The notes under the pieces were generated by a model, which did not search any database, had not been told where the DNA came from, and was given only the letters and a program-made list of their open reading frames with translations. A stretch of 64,000 bases of DNA from Ischnura elegans (Eukaryota > Arthropoda > Insecta > Odonata > Coenagrionidae). Where the stretch lies: assembly GCF_921293095.1 (NCBI RefSeq), contig NC_060248.1, positions 17,998,744 through 18,062,743 on the forward strand, given 5' to 3'. The translations under genes and the position numbers were made by a program. Below, one piece after another: positions 11,481-21,976 of the stretch (positions within the stretch are counted from its first letter, which is position 1; every line of letters starts with the position of its first letter).

Positions 11481-12110
11481 ATGAAGGATAGTTAACCAAA
11501 TTACCGCGCATGCATACTTGATGGGCGAGGTTGCCTTTTCGCTTTTGGACGTGAGAGATCTCTCCCCCCCACCCCCACACGTTTGCCCCCGGGAGGGAAC
11601 ATATTAAGTCGGACGCCCTTTGGCGCCTCCGATGCCGTAGCAGAAGCAGCGGCAGCAGAGGCGCCAGGGGCGGGTGGGAGGGGGGATGCTGCGCAAAACA
11701 ATGTAAAAAAAAATTGAAGAACAGAATTCGGCGCGAAAAGCCGCTGAAGTGGCAACACTGCAGAATGGCCTGGGGGAGGGGCGGCGGTGATAAAAGTGGG
11801 TGAGGAGATGAGGAAGGAGGGATAGAAACGATGAGGGCAGGATGTGATAGGAAGGAAAGAGGGGGGGTTCCTGTTGGATGCTTGATGTGGGGAGTGGAGG
11901 GGGGGGAATGGGTGGCGGAGGGGGAAGGAGGGGAGGGAGAGGGGAGAGATGGCACATAGAGAGGAGAGTCGCGAACATGCGCACCACGGTTGCCATGGTT
12001 ACATACATACATACATATGTGGTGGGGGTGGGCAGCATCACACCCTCTTTTTATCCCTCCCCCCCCCCCTTCCCTTTCGCGTTTGGAAGAGGAGTGCTTA
12101 AAGCTTACAG
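11481..12110. other. GC-rich CpG-containing low-complexity block
   Basis: C-rich, G-rich and CpG-containing sequence with a (CATA)n tract at 12001-12018 and the second X-box. Four overlapping frames on both strands (up to 263 residues) are proline-, serine- or glycine-rich and look compositional. Such blocks can mark promoters in arthropods, but no exon is visible. Confidence 0.45.
11989..12002 (-). promoter_or_regulatory. RFX-type X-box match
   Basis: On the minus strand it reads GTAACC-AT-GGCAAC, the same 14-mer as at 4599-4612 and an exact fit to the RFX consensus. Flanks of the two sites are not homologous. It lies in a CpG-containing block. Confidence 0.35.
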
Positions 12111-12497
12111 GGTTCGCCACCAGGGGCCTGATTCGGATTCGAGGAAAACTCGATACGGATTCCACTTTGTTGGCGGTGTTGAGTTTTTTTCCTGGTGGCA
12201 TCGTGTTCCTTGGGATAAGCTATATGAAAATTTATTTAGTACAAGGAAGAAAATCAATTGATTTTATACCAGTTGTATCTTGAGTTTTTATCCAAATGAA
12301 TTATGTTCTTTAAGCAATGCGTAAATGTGCACGTGTAATACATGATTGCGTACACATGGGAAAAAACAGAACAAAGGCAAACAAAATTAATTGTTTAATA
12401 ATGACTTCTTATAGTACCATTATGTGTGATGAGGATGTCCACTACAGTAGAATGTTCTTAAATGTATTTTATCTCGTTATAACAATGATTTCAATTA

Positions 12498-13163
12498 ATA
12501 GGGTAGTTTCCTTCATCAAAGAAAACGAAAGGCATTGATTGCGATTCGTTACCCACCATTATCGTATTCATAATATACAAATTATTTGGTTTTAGAAATC
12601 CCAGTTTAGAAGAATGGCAATGGTCAATATTATCCTCATTTGAAAAAGGCCTGATTGGCGCCCATGCCATGCCACTCCACGTGACGTCAAAGGTACCTAG
12701 TTTCTATACGAGTAGATAGGAGTTTTAAATCGTCTGAGACTACCAATGCATGCATGAGGCACGGAGCTCAGGGAAACGTCTCTTAATAGTCACCGATTAA
12801 AACTGCCCATGGTCGAAAAGTTTCCTTCGATTGATAAAGTATTAATAATCCTTATTTAAGCCAAGCGCTACCTGCTAGCAGAGTACTCTGCTACCTGCTT
12901 GTATCCTGCGTCGTATCAGCGCTCAAAGCCTCGCCCCAAGGTCACCTCACTTGGCGGCAGCGAGTGCCAGAACGACGCCACATGAGGTTTTCCCAGCATT
13001 CATACTTAGCCGTCGCGTTTTCGCGCGCTTGAAAATTTTCACTTTTCATTTAATCGCGTAAAATAGATATCGTTATTAAAAAATCTAAAAGCATGAAATA
13101 CGTACTCCAGGAGTAATACTCTTTCGATTTAGGCAATAAAAAAGTAATAGGAAACCACCCTAT
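12498..13163 (+). mobile_element. 666-bp MITE, copy 1
   Basis: The termini are inverted repeats (ATAGGGTAGTTTCCT on the left, ATAGGGTGGTTTCCT reading in from the right) flanked by TA on each side (12496-12497, 13164-13165). An opposite-orientation copy of the same length lies at 24391-25056, with collinear similarity throughout (for example ccaatgcatgcatgaggc, aataatccttatttaagccaagcgctacc, gcgcgcttgaaa). No transposase is encoded, so it is non-autonomous. TA target sites fit the Tc1/mariner superfamily, though the true class is not proved. Confidence 0.8.
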
Positions 13164-13330
13164 TACCATAATTTTTTGTGGTATTAATTTGTTAGCATAG
13201 TGGGTAGTTTATCTGACTATGATATGGCATTTTATTGTGTATATCTATAACCACTTTAACGAATCTTTCTTAAACTATGCTTATGACTTGATTATTTATT
13301 TATTAAGATATAAAAGTAAAGATATCTTTT

Positions 13331-13368
13331 TAGCCCCCCCCCTTGAGTTTTTTCTGTATCCGCCACTG
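13331..13368 (-). mobile_element. Solo hAT-type terminus
   Basis: Read on the minus strand it begins CAGTGGCGGATACAG and runs into a G-run, a common arthropod hAT MITE end. No opposite terminus is seen. Confidence 0.45.
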
Positions 13369-13799
13369 TTTTCTTCTGAGATAAGTCACCCGAAGTGCAA
13401 ACGTGATTTATTCTGGTAGCCAGGTTGAAAGCTGTATCGCAAGAGATAAAGAGTTAAATAACCTCCCTTTTTCTTTCACGTGTAGCTTTCACTCAGTAGG
13501 TTTTCGCAGGTTTTTCACGCCCCCATTCTTGTGTGGGCGTAATCCTGCTGTAGTTTTTTTCGCTGAAGGATACTATACCCTTGTCCTCATTTTTTTTCCC
13601 ACAAACAGAAATATTTTTTGCACAAAATTTTCACATATACTTGTTTATCTTTTTGACATTTCAAAAATAGTGTATGCTGTATATATTTTGTATTGTAAAC
13701 GTTTATCTACCAAATTTTCAATATGTTTGCATTGACGCTATCGAGGGGTTAGGTGGAAGAGGGGACTTCTTAGTCTCAACCTCGCCCGAATAAAGACAT
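13369..13799. other. Unannotated stretch
   Basis: The frame at 13403-13735 (110 residues, phenylalanine-rich) shows no family signature. Nothing else recognised. Confidence 0.45.
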
Positions 13800-13830
13800 A
13801 TTATTATTATTATTATTAATTATTATATTT
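13800..13830. repeat. (ATT)n microsatellite
   Basis: Short ATT repeat run that abuts the 3' end of LINE family B copy 1. On the minus strand it is a TAA-type tail. Confidence 0.8.
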
Positions 13831-13837
13831 TCACAGC

Positions 13838-14240
13838 ATTTTTGCTGGTTTTAGGCGAGGTACGGGTATCACCAGGCACTCACGTCTTTTTACTCTGTGT
13901 TGAACAACTTTCTGACAATCCGACAAGTATTTAAAATTGCTGCTTTTTGTATTGTAATAAACAAGTTTTTCGGCAGCTCAATAGTTTGAAGACCTTGATG
14001 AGGCACTACTCCTGTGGCAGAGATAATGATTGGTATTATGTGTACTTTATATCCACAATCTCTTAATGTCATCTTTAAGTTCTTCATACCTTTCCATTTT
14101 GTCGGTGTAGGCTGCAATGATATTATGCAAATTATGTACGGCAATGTCTATCAAGTACGTTTCATTGTGAGTTTTATCTTGCACTAGTAGATCAGGTCTA
14201 TTGCTATGGACTGTTTAATTGGTAACTTATTATTTTTATT
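13838..14240 (-). pseudogene. LINE family B, copy 1: ORF C-terminus
   Basis: The minus strand encodes, across frameshifts, NRPDLLVQDK, LIDIAVHNLHNI, ELKDDIKRLW, IIISATGVVPH and ILNTCRIVRKLFNTE. This order matches the C-terminal region of a widespread arthropod LINE ORF. No reverse-transcriptase core is present. The 3' end runs into a TAA-type microsatellite. A second copy lies at 58035-58400 in the same orientation and preserves some segments better. Confidence 0.8.
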
Positions 14241-14264
14241 ACTATTATTATTATTATTGTTATT
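14227..14264. repeat. (ATT)n microsatellite
   Basis: Imperfect ATT repeat, including actattattattattattgttatta. Confidence 0.8.
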
Positions 14265-15460
14265 ATGCTTACCATCGTGATATATTCTATGTTCAAGGTC
14301 GTGACATTATATTCCTCCACCCATTTTACCTGTGGAAATCCTAACTACTCTTCCGTACCTCTCCAACATTCTGAGTACGTGTGTGTGGTGGGGATGGTGT
14401 TATCCTCCCCCCACCCTACTTCCTCCGCTACGAATGTGTCCATCTATCTATCGGTGCTCGGTCACCAGAACTTCGATTGCGCCGCGTGGTGAAATCTCGG
14501 GGGCGAGGGAGCGGCTTGGCCGTGTAGGTGGCGACTCGATCGGGGAAATGAATGGGCAGCTGGGGAGAGCAAATGGAAACAGTCTAAACCACCACCTCTG
14601 CGATGCGAGGCTAGTACCCAGGGTTGGTCAGTTGAAGCTAAACGGTCAATAGATGCCAAGAAAACCCTTAAAACACTACTGCAAATTCAGTCGTTGACTG
14701 AATGCGCCCGGAAGGAATTATAGTAAAAAAATTAAACTTTTTAATGCCCTTTTTTCAAACGTATTTTCTTACCCTCAATATTGAAAATAATAAGCAGCAT
14801 TTATGTGTCAAAATTTTAATCAATTACTCATCGATTTCACAGGAGTAGACTCCTGTTAACATTTGCCTGTACCAGAAATTTGAAAACTTCACCTCTGTAT
14901 TTTCTCAGGGGTAAAATTATCCAACTGGAGAACATTTTGCAAAAGATCTTCACCTAATATCCGGAAAAATTCAAATTCACCATAAGTTTTTAATGAATAA
15001 TGCGGCACTAAAATATTAATTTTCATTTTTTATAGTGTTTTCCCGGATTTACGCACATTATAATTTTTCGATAATGAATATTAAGACAATAGATCCAAAT
15101 CAACTAAAATACGATAATGAAGGATACTAAGTAAATAAAATAAAATAATTTAAAAACTCAAAAGTCATTAATAATTTGTGGACTATACAAAATCAAATGG
15201 TTTAACATTATTCTTTTTGGCATCCTGTTTCTCCTTACCTCCCTGAATACAGTTAAATTCGGAGGTCATTTTGTGCCAAAAAAGTTCAAAGAGTCCATTT
15301 TTCTAAAATTAGAAGGTCAGTAAAGCTAAGTTAGGGAGTTAATCGAAATATTTAGGCACAATGTAATTTTTAATTGGCCGCAACACCAATCAAGAAACAA
15401 TCAGGGCTCACTTCAACGGCTCTCAATGCTATAAATACCCACAGGAACTTGGCTCCATAT
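14265..15460. other. Unannotated stretch, no recognised gene
   Basis: A CpG-containing section at 14380-14600 gives frames on both strands with no family signature. The rest is AT-rich. Confidence 0.5.
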
Positions 15461-15463
15461 TCC

Positions 15464-15506
15464 ACCCCTAAAGACGATGTTATTCTTAGCTGTAGAAACG
15501 TTGGGA
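15464..15506 (+). ncRNA. Degenerate hammerhead-like motif
   Basis: CCC precedes CTAAAGA-C-GATG and, after a weak stem II, GAAACGTT is followed by GGG, so stem I (CCC/GGG) can pair. Position G5 of the core is A, which would abolish cleavage. I list it only because its layout matches the better motifs in this window. Confidence 0.3.
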
Positions 15507-17690
15507 CCATGCACCCAAAGCAGTTCCCGGTGGTACACCCGATAATTATACCTGCAGATCGTACACCGAGAAAACTCAAATTCTATAATTGAAATATTTA
15601 CTCTTGGATAGCGTGCGCGACCGATCGAGCAGGGGTGTTGCGTACTCTAGACTCTCCATTCCCAATTTATCCTATATGATACATGTGGTTTATTTAATCA
15701 TTTACTGATCTAACAATAAGAATGTCTCCAAGTGATGAGCGCCGCTTGTATCGCGTTCCGTACATTCTGCAAGGTTTTAACATTTTGTAAGCGGATTAAA
15801 ATTTTTCAGTTCTGCAGAAAACTGAAGCAAACGCAGAAAATACAATATCAGGTCTAAAGAGGCTAGGCTAGAGAAAAGAGTTTTATGTTATAGTATACGT
15901 TATTATTCCATGAATGCGGTATTCACCTGTTGTCAAGTGACTTTCATGATTAGATTTCATGTGATGTTTTCTTTGCTTTAAGAAATAAAAAGGTTCAGTC
16001 CTTGTTTTTCATGGAAACGAAAAAAGTTGATTGATTATATTGTTGCATCCTCTCATACGCCGCCATATCATTTTTTTCGTAAAAGTACTAAAGAGTGAAG
16101 TATACCAAAGCTCAGGGGGTCAGGGGTTGTTTTCGAGTGAGGAAAATGGAAGAGGGGAGGAGGAGAAGTTTGGGGTTTTGGGAGGAGAATGATGGCGGAG
16201 GGGCGCACGATTTGACGTGGGGGAATATGAGAGAGTTATGGCGGTGGCGCTGTGTATCGACGATTCCCGTCCAGAGATAGAAGGGGGGGCGGCCGTGCCC
16301 TCAACGGCCGATCCATCTCGCGCGCTGCCTTTTTAGACAAGAGACAAGAGAGGGGAGGAAGACGACAAGATAGATAAACGACTCCATTTTACGGACGAAA
16401 TTGAGACCCTCCTCGAACACCCCCCCACCCTGCCAGTCCGTTGCACCTCCTTCGAGGTCCGGATAAAAGAGCAGATGAAAAAGAAATATACATTTGGACG
16501 CTCCTCCGAAGGACTCGATACGCCAGGAGACATTTGATAGAAGAGAAAAACTTTGTTGTTTATGTTGACAAATGGCGGGGAGATTATGAAGTTTGACGGG
16601 CGACATTAAGTCCGTCCGGCCTTAACTGATCGGGGCGACTCCCGTATCCTCGAAGGAAATGGAGGACGTGTTGTGTTCTGCCGCATTGTCTTTGCATATC
16701 ATTTGAGGAGAAATGGATGGTTGAGTCCTCAGCTCAAGATTGCATTCTTTCCATTCTGGCGTTAAACGTCTGAGTGACGACTTCGCGAAACTGTTGTCAT
16801 CGGAGTAAAGAATCCTTGGTGGTGCAAGGGTCTCTGTAACCACCAGGAAACCACACCTGTTTTGAGTCACGGTTTTAGCGTTTTTTTCAGGGAAACCAAT
16901 CATAATTTTACGACTGTAAGGTCAAAAGTAGTGGACACGTCAATGCAAAAGCCAATTAATACAAGGTAGTAGGTTATCATCTTCAATTTTTTTATTTTAT
17001 GTGGAAGTTCATGGAAGGTGGGATGAAATTTGAAGTTTGCCAAGGCAAAAGTTTTGTATATTAGTAAGGGATCATCGGAGCTGGAAAATAATTGAGCAAA
17101 AAGTCATCAATTCAAGTATGAAATGTCAAGCTATTTCTAAAAAAACCTCACTTCATAGTAATCGATGCTCAAAATAAAAATGAATTACTCTTCATAACTT
17201 TCACATTTACTGTTTACCAAATAAGGTGGTCAATTCAATTAATTTCTACAGTAAATATGGGGAAACTAAAACCACATGTGAGTAACACTCAATTTATTTG
17301 TATACAACTCTGAAGAAAAGAAAAATGAGCTATCATTGTCTAATTCGAATTTCTAAATCTCCACCAATTAAATAAATTTCTAAGAGTCTCCAAGTAAGTT
17401 TCTTTGGAGATTAAATGATGGTTCTATCTATTTTTCGGGTTCCCACTACATTCATTTTTTTCAAGTGGACATCAGTTTTTCCTGGTTTTCAGATATTCAG
17501 CACCTCAGGTGGATTGTTAGATTGTTTTTTTTTCGAGAAGCCGTCGTGAAACATTTTATGCTTGACTGTGTGCCAGTAAATATGAGTTTACGCGAGTCAA
17601 GGTTGTTCGGTAATATTCAGATAGACTTATATCATCTCGATCACATAAAGTCTTCTGCCTAGGCTGCATTATTTTGGGAGTTTCGAGTAG
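15507..17690. other. Unannotated stretch with a purine-rich block
   Basis: 16090-16460 is G/A-rich with CpGs and contains frames on both strands without a domain. The remainder is AT-rich. I see no coding or repeat signature. Confidence 0.5.
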
Positions 17691-17786
17691 TTGTGGAAGG
17701 TAACTCGGGATTTCCACCGGGTCAGGTTCTCCAACTCCATCTCGGCCGGCGTTTCGATGAACGAGTTGTCCATCGTCATCAGGGCA
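17691..17786 (-). repeat. Hammerhead-bearing short repeat, copy 1 (truncated)
   Basis: On the minus strand it runs gccCTGATGAC...GAAACGCCGGCCGAGATGG...ACCCGGTGGAAATCCCGAGTTACCTTCCACAA. This matches complete units at 31961-32096 and 42510-42641 but lacks their last 30-40 bases. It lies directly 3' of a Jockey-like LINE end on the same strand. Confidence 0.7.
17745..17785 (-). ncRNA. Hammerhead-like ribozyme motif
   Basis: The core is CTGATGA, one unpaired C, a 6-bp stem II (GATGGA/TTCATC) and GAAAC. GCC before and GGC after can pair as stem I. The cleavage triplet has mutated from GTC to GCC relative to the copies at 31976-32016 and 42599-42639, so it is probably inactive. Confidence 0.5.
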
Positions 17787-17866
17787 TATCGAATCTACGC
17801 TACGCTGTGTATGGTAACCTTTACGGTCACGATGTTCAGCCGTTGCTGGTAATCGAAGTTTGGCTT

Positions 17867-18152
17867 TTATTTTGTGTGTGGCGTTATTGTTCTAATTGGC
17901 AATGTTTTTTGTTTTGTTGTGTTGGACGCGTGATTGCGGTTTTTTGATCTGGAATATTTAAAGTTTGGATTGTCTGTGTAACTCCAGAGCGGTGTCAGTA
18001 GAGCGTTTTGGGTTTTGTTAAGTGAGTGTTGGAATGATTTTGCGATATCATTAAGGCATTGTGTCAATGTTTTGATTTTAAAGTTTTCATGAATATACGT
18101 GTTGCGGACGAACCAGGGGGCGCCCGTGATTGCCCTTCGTGTCTTGTTCTGT
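17867..18152 (-). pseudogene. Jockey-like LINE: C-terminal ORF fragment
   Basis: The minus-strand frame contains IQNKTRRAITGAPWFVRNTY and IHENFKIKTLTQCLND. This corresponds to the conserved NAPWYVRN..IHRDL block near the C-terminus of Jockey-clade LINE ORF2 proteins. The frame is open to its stop at 17867. Only the last ~95 residues are recognisable; the reverse-transcriptase and endonuclease domains are missing. The 3' flank carries the hammerhead-bearing repeat in the same orientation, which may be part of its 3' untranslated region or a separate insertion. Confidence 0.7.
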
Positions 18153-18456
18153 ATAACGATGGATCATGGATGTGTAAAGTACCTATCTTTTTTGTATGTA
18201 GTCATAGGTGAGGACTTTTGAGGAGTGGATAAATGGCTGCAGCATGTCGAATCTTGGAAATCGTCCTCCTTAAATACGGTACGGATGACGGCGGTATCAA
18301 CCGGGGCAGGAGTCATGTGATTGGTCGAGAAATTCCCGCCTTTTTGCTCGTTCCTCACGAACGCTCCTCAGCACCGGTTTCCATGAGGCGACCAGTGTGT
18401 AGCCAGTGCCACGGTTCAAGGTGGTGTTGAGACGAATTTCAATGGCCTCCCTTGCC
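18153..18456. other. CpG-containing stretch, unrecognised
   Basis: This lies upstream of the Jockey-like fragment on the minus strand and may be older element sequence. I recognise no motif in any frame. Confidence 0.4.
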
Positions 18457-18460
18457 AATC

Positions 18461-18712
18461 CGATAGCTCCACTTCAAAAACGCTCAACAATCGCCCACTG
18501 AATCAAATCCGCTCATCTAGTAGCCCAACGATACGAATCCGCTCAGCTGGCAGTGTCCGGAGCATAAACGCTCATCTCCTATTCTCCTAGCTTGGAGGTG
18601 AGCGTTCATGCCCCGGACACTGCTAGCTGAGCATATTCATATTGTAGGGCTACTAGATGAGCGGATTTGATTCAGTGGGCGATTGTTGAGCGTTTTTGCA
18701 GAGGAGGTATCG
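18461..18712. mobile_element. Palindromic MITE, copy 1, 4-bp target duplication AATC
   Basis: The 252-bp element is nearly a complete palindrome. The left half (cgatagctccacttc..aacgctcaacaatcgccc) is the reverse complement of the right half, which ends ggaggtatcg. AATC is duplicated at 18457-18460 and 18713-18716. A shorter relative with the same termini lies at 46198-46332. No coding capacity. Confidence 0.85.
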
Positions 18713-18716
18713 AATC

Positions 18717-19537
18717 TTTCCCAAAATTTGTCTATCCGACAAAGGACCTTAGTCTTCTCCCAACAGATGGCGTGGTTGGAGGCTTCTTAGCAGAGTCCTC
18801 TATATTGCCATATAATAATGATGAGAGAGTAGTGTTGAGAGAGCCATCTAGAGGACTCTGCTTCTTAGTTGCTACGTAAAAATATGTTGTCCGTCGTTCC
18901 TAACGTTTGTGTAACGGGTTACATAAATATCCGGAGCATTTATCACATGGGTGCGGATGGCATCACTGTGATGCCATTAACAAATTGTTTAATAAATAGT
19001 CAAATGAATATAAAAATCTTTTTTTATTGAAATTATTTTCATATTTTCGAAAAACAAAGTGAATGCAGTGAAAAAAAATTCTCCGCCAATGTGAAACAAC
19101 TCTGAGAAAATGTTACGCAATAAAAGGGTTAATTTAATGCTGCAACCGTACACTTGTTGAAATAAGTATTCATTATTATTTAAATTTATTTTTTATAAGA
19201 TGTTGGCTATTTATATTACCCTTAAGTATGTGTGTACCAGTGGTAAAAGAAATTAAGAGTTAAAAATCTAATTAATATCACGATAGTTTTTTTCGGGATT
19301 GTCCAATTCTCAACATGTTCTCATTTGGTTGACATCTTCCAACCAAAGTGATTTTTTCATAAATTAACAATATTTAGCTTGATTTGAAGCTTAGTATAAT
19401 TTTATTGCCCAATTTTGAATGCTATAGAATCTCAACTACAATATTAACTAGTGGTAACTTTTCAAGAGGTATTATCTACACTCACCATCTAAGATTAAAT
19501 ATTTAAATTAATTTACATGTATATTTTTATTTAGCAT
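18717..19537. other. AT-rich stretch with a 21-bp palindrome
   Basis: A perfect hairpin with 10-bp arms (ATGGCATCAC and GTGATGCCAT) around one T lies at 18957-18977. An AAAGGGTTAA end at about 19125-19134 resembles piggyBac-like termini. No left partner was found, so no element is called. Confidence 0.4.
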
Positions 19538-19598
19538 AAAAATATCCCAGATTGGGCAGAAACATAGGACACAAAAAAGATAAAACCACTCACAGAAC

Positions 19599-19632
19599 TA
19601 AATTTTCGGTGGCATACATCCACCTTCTTCAG
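19599..19632 (-). ncRNA. Hammerhead-like motif, left arm
   Basis: CTGAAGA, one extra A, a perfect 5-bp stem II (GGTGG/CCACC) and GAAA are followed by AATT-type self-complementary sequence in the stem III position. Position 7 is the tolerant core position, so A there is acceptable. The extra base before stem II departs from the textbook core. Confidence 0.45.
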
Positions 19633-19655
19633 GTTTGGTTGTCTCCTACCAAACT

Positions 19656-19689
19656 CTGAGGAAGGTGGATGTATGCCACCGAAAATTTA
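19656..19689 (+). ncRNA. Hammerhead-like motif, right arm
   Basis: Same architecture as the left arm, with CTGAGGA in place of CTGAAGA. The two differ only at tolerant position 7. Confidence 0.45.
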
Positions 19690-19752
19690 GTTCTGTGATT
19701 GTTTTTTATCTTTTTGTGGCCTGTGTTTCTTCCAACCTGAGATATTTTTATG

Positions 19753-20019
19753 TTATTTACCTCGTCGAGGAACATTTCGAAGTATATATTTTATTAACAT
19801 ATATCATTTTAGAAAACTGGAGTTGTTGGACCTTCTTGGCAAATAGTGACCTACGAATTGAACTTTATTTGGCGAGATTTGCTGAAACAGCACGCTGAAT
19901 AGAATAAAGAACAGCTTTTCGGTGTTGAACTGTCCACTAGTTATTCATTAACATTGATTTTGTTTGTACAATTGTTTTTATTTTAGCACAATGCATAGAG
20001 CAATTACTTTGCAATAGAC
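19753..20019. other. Probable 3' flank of the palindromic element
   Basis: AT-rich, with a 60-residue frame without signature. It leads into another hammerhead-like core. Confidence 0.35.
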
Positions 20020-20050
20020 CTGATGACGATGAGAAAGCTTTGAAACACGT
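20020..20050 (+). ncRNA. Degenerate hammerhead-like motif
   Basis: CTGATGA-C then GATGAGAAAGCTTT and GAAACACGTG. Stem II is poor. It ends 5 bases before the TA target of the long-TIR transposon. Confidence 0.35.
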
Positions 20051-20056
20051 GTATTA

Positions 20057-20941
20057 GGGCGGATCGGAAAAATCGATTTTTTTCAAATCCATCTGGCCCA
20101 ATGAAAAAAAGTTGTGGGACCGATCAAAAATAAGGCCTGAAAAATTTGAGACCTCTAGGTGAACCCCTGACCCTCGCTCAAATGCAATTTAGGGGGGGAG
20201 GGTCAAGATTCGAAAAATGTAATATTTTATGGTCATTTCCTATAGATTTTGCCGAGTTACTGCCCTTTTAGGGCCAAAATTTCATGCATTTTGACGTATC
20301 TGCCACCGTTTAGACACAAAATGCCTAATTTGAGTCCGCGTCCGCGAAGAAAATATTCCAACGCCCACGCAGCGCCGCGGATACAAGAGCCGCAGGCCGA
20401 TCCCCTCCCCTCCCCGCTTGCTTCTACCCCTCCCACGCTTCCAATACAGCAAAATTCATTCCGCGTATGCTGCTAGGAGGTCGTTTATCTTTGATAATAT
20501 AAATAGGAAGATGGTAGAAGGTAATAAAGGAAGCTTAGTGAGACGACTTGTCCCTTATTAGGCGCCTCGTCGGGGTTAAACAAGTCGATGTTACCAACTT
20601 TTAGGGAAGTGATGGAATAGTTTTAGATCCGAGAACACAGGAAAGGAGCCTACGGTCCATGAAAAGGCCTCTCGAGTGGCTATAAAGGTGTGCGAACTAT
20701 GGTGACGCTTCCCTTCCATTATGTGTGTGACTAAATGGATTTAGCGATGCAACAGGAAGTAGGTACTAAAACTTACGGAAAATGGGAATAGGCCAAAAGT
20801 AGGGTTTTTGCTGAAGTACAAAACTCAAGCACTATTGACAGAACATTTGAAATTATGTGATATTTTTGCGAGTAAGTGCAATAAGGAGCATAATGTTCTC
20901 CCCAATGAAGAAGTATGTTGAGAGACCAGCGGACGAAACTA
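20057..20941 (+). repeat. Left 885-bp terminal inverted repeat
   Basis: Reverse-complementary to 22472-23356. The identity ends at ggacgaaacta, just before the interior. It includes AT-rich and GC-rich parts and no credible gene. Confidence 0.9.
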
Positions 20942-20944
20942 AAG

Positions 20945-21094
20945 ATGATGCCTGCTGGATTGAGTCCTAAAGAAACTCGACAACTGAGGAAAAAAATAGA
21001 GAATCGTCGGAGAGCGTTGAGTCGACATCGTCAATTCTTGTATGGGAAAATAGTATCAAAAATTGTCTTCATCAATTCATCCGAAGAAAATTAA
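20945..21094 (+). CDS. Short basic ORF at the inner edge of the left TIR
   Basis: A 49-residue frame begins ATGATG four bases inside the TIR boundary and contains ETRQLRKKIENRRRALSRHR, a strongly basic helix-like stretch. It could be the start of a transposase DNA-binding region whose continuation is lost to a stop. I recognise no family. Further broken frames follow to about 21700 (for example VPATLVDAKIITS and VGGLAKVIKSAILDSF), so a decayed ORF is likely. Confidence 0.35.
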   Translation: MMPAGLSPKETRQLRKKIENRRRALSRHRQFLYGKIVSKIVFINSSEEN

Positions 21095-21682
21095 ACTTAA
21101 GAGAAATCATCCGATTTTTATCTCTACGTTCCTCATCAAATAAAAATTCAGGACTAAACTCAAACGGGAACTTCTGCGTGGAAAATACGTCTGCCAAATG
21201 TCATAGAGGTATATGCAAGAACCAAGAAACAGCAATGATCGTCCCCGCAACTTTAGTTGATGCAAAAATCATAACTTCGTAAGAAACATCCAAGGTAGTT
21301 TGCAAGAATTACTTACGTAGACAGAAAAAGATGCTAATTATTGTGAATACGAAAAGACAGGTATCAAAGGGTGTCATCAAAGTAATACATTTTTATGGAG
21401 TGAAAGACTATACTTTAGTCTGATGAAAAAAGGCAAGAGCACTTATCAATCCAAGTTTAAAGGGGAATGTGTGATGTTAGTTGAAGAAACAGGGTCCCAC
21501 TTTTGGGTTTGCCTCCCCCGTCGGAGGATTAGCAAAAGTTATAAAATCTGCGATTCTCGATTCCTTTCCGAGTGAAAATTAGATACTCAAAAATAAAAAG
21601 GATTTGAATGCGATGGTGAATACCGCCCAAAAAGGAGGCATCATCCCTATGCTACAAGCATTATTCCAACATCCCTTGCTAT

Positions 21683-21850
21683 GTGAGTAAACTCTTCTCG
21701 AGATTCCCACCTGGTTAATTTTTCCATAATGGCAAACGTTTCAAGCTCCGACTCGGGGCTCATCATCAGGGATAAATTTCGTTGAATCTCGAGAAGAGTT
21801 TACCCACATCATTCGCCGGGAAAGCATCAAATCATATTTCACCCCTGACA
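21683..21850 (-). repeat. Hammerhead-bearing repeat nested in the transposon
   Basis: Short inverted arms (21683-21706 and 21784-21807, including aaactcttctcgagattc) flank a hammerhead-like core. Outside them catcattcgccgggaaagcatc matches the 3' part of the unit at 31961-32096 (catcatacgccgggaaaacctc). It is therefore a rearranged member of the same family. Confidence 0.6.
21732..21769 (-). ncRNA. Hammerhead-like motif
   Basis: CTGATGA-T, a weak GAGC/GCTT stem II, and GAAACGTTTG with self-complementary ACGT at the stem III position. The family resemblance to 31976-32016 is clear, but activity is doubtful. Confidence 0.45.
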
Positions 21851-21976
21851 GAGGTCTATTTGCTAATTGCACTAAGTTGACTTAGATTTGCGACATAAAC
21901 ATTGGGAGGGCAATCTAAGGACCGACTTTGCATTGTTGCAAGTATGCGTTTGGCGGCCGATCCGAGATTTTTTTAA

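Larger units (their letters stand above)
19538..19752. repeat. Palindrome with a hammerhead-like motif in each arm
   Basis: The left arm (19538-19632) and right arm (19656-19752) are inverted copies with small differences (cataaaaatatc / gatatttttatg, cacagaacta / tagttctgtg) around a 23-bp spacer. Each arm carries, reading outward, CTGARGA-A-GGTGG-atgtatg-CCACC-GAAAATTTA. This is the kind of arrangement seen at ends of Penelope-like elements. Confidence 0.7.

Noticed and set aside
11410..12261. Long overlapping open frames on both strands (up to 263 residues)
   Set aside because: They sit in GC-rich low-complexity sequence, translate to proline-, serine- or glycine-rich strings on both strands, and show no domain or splice context.
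20249..20476. 75-residue frame also present at 22937-23164
   Set aside because: It is duplicated only because it lies in the transposon's inverted arms; there is no family resemblance and nothing to suggest translation.
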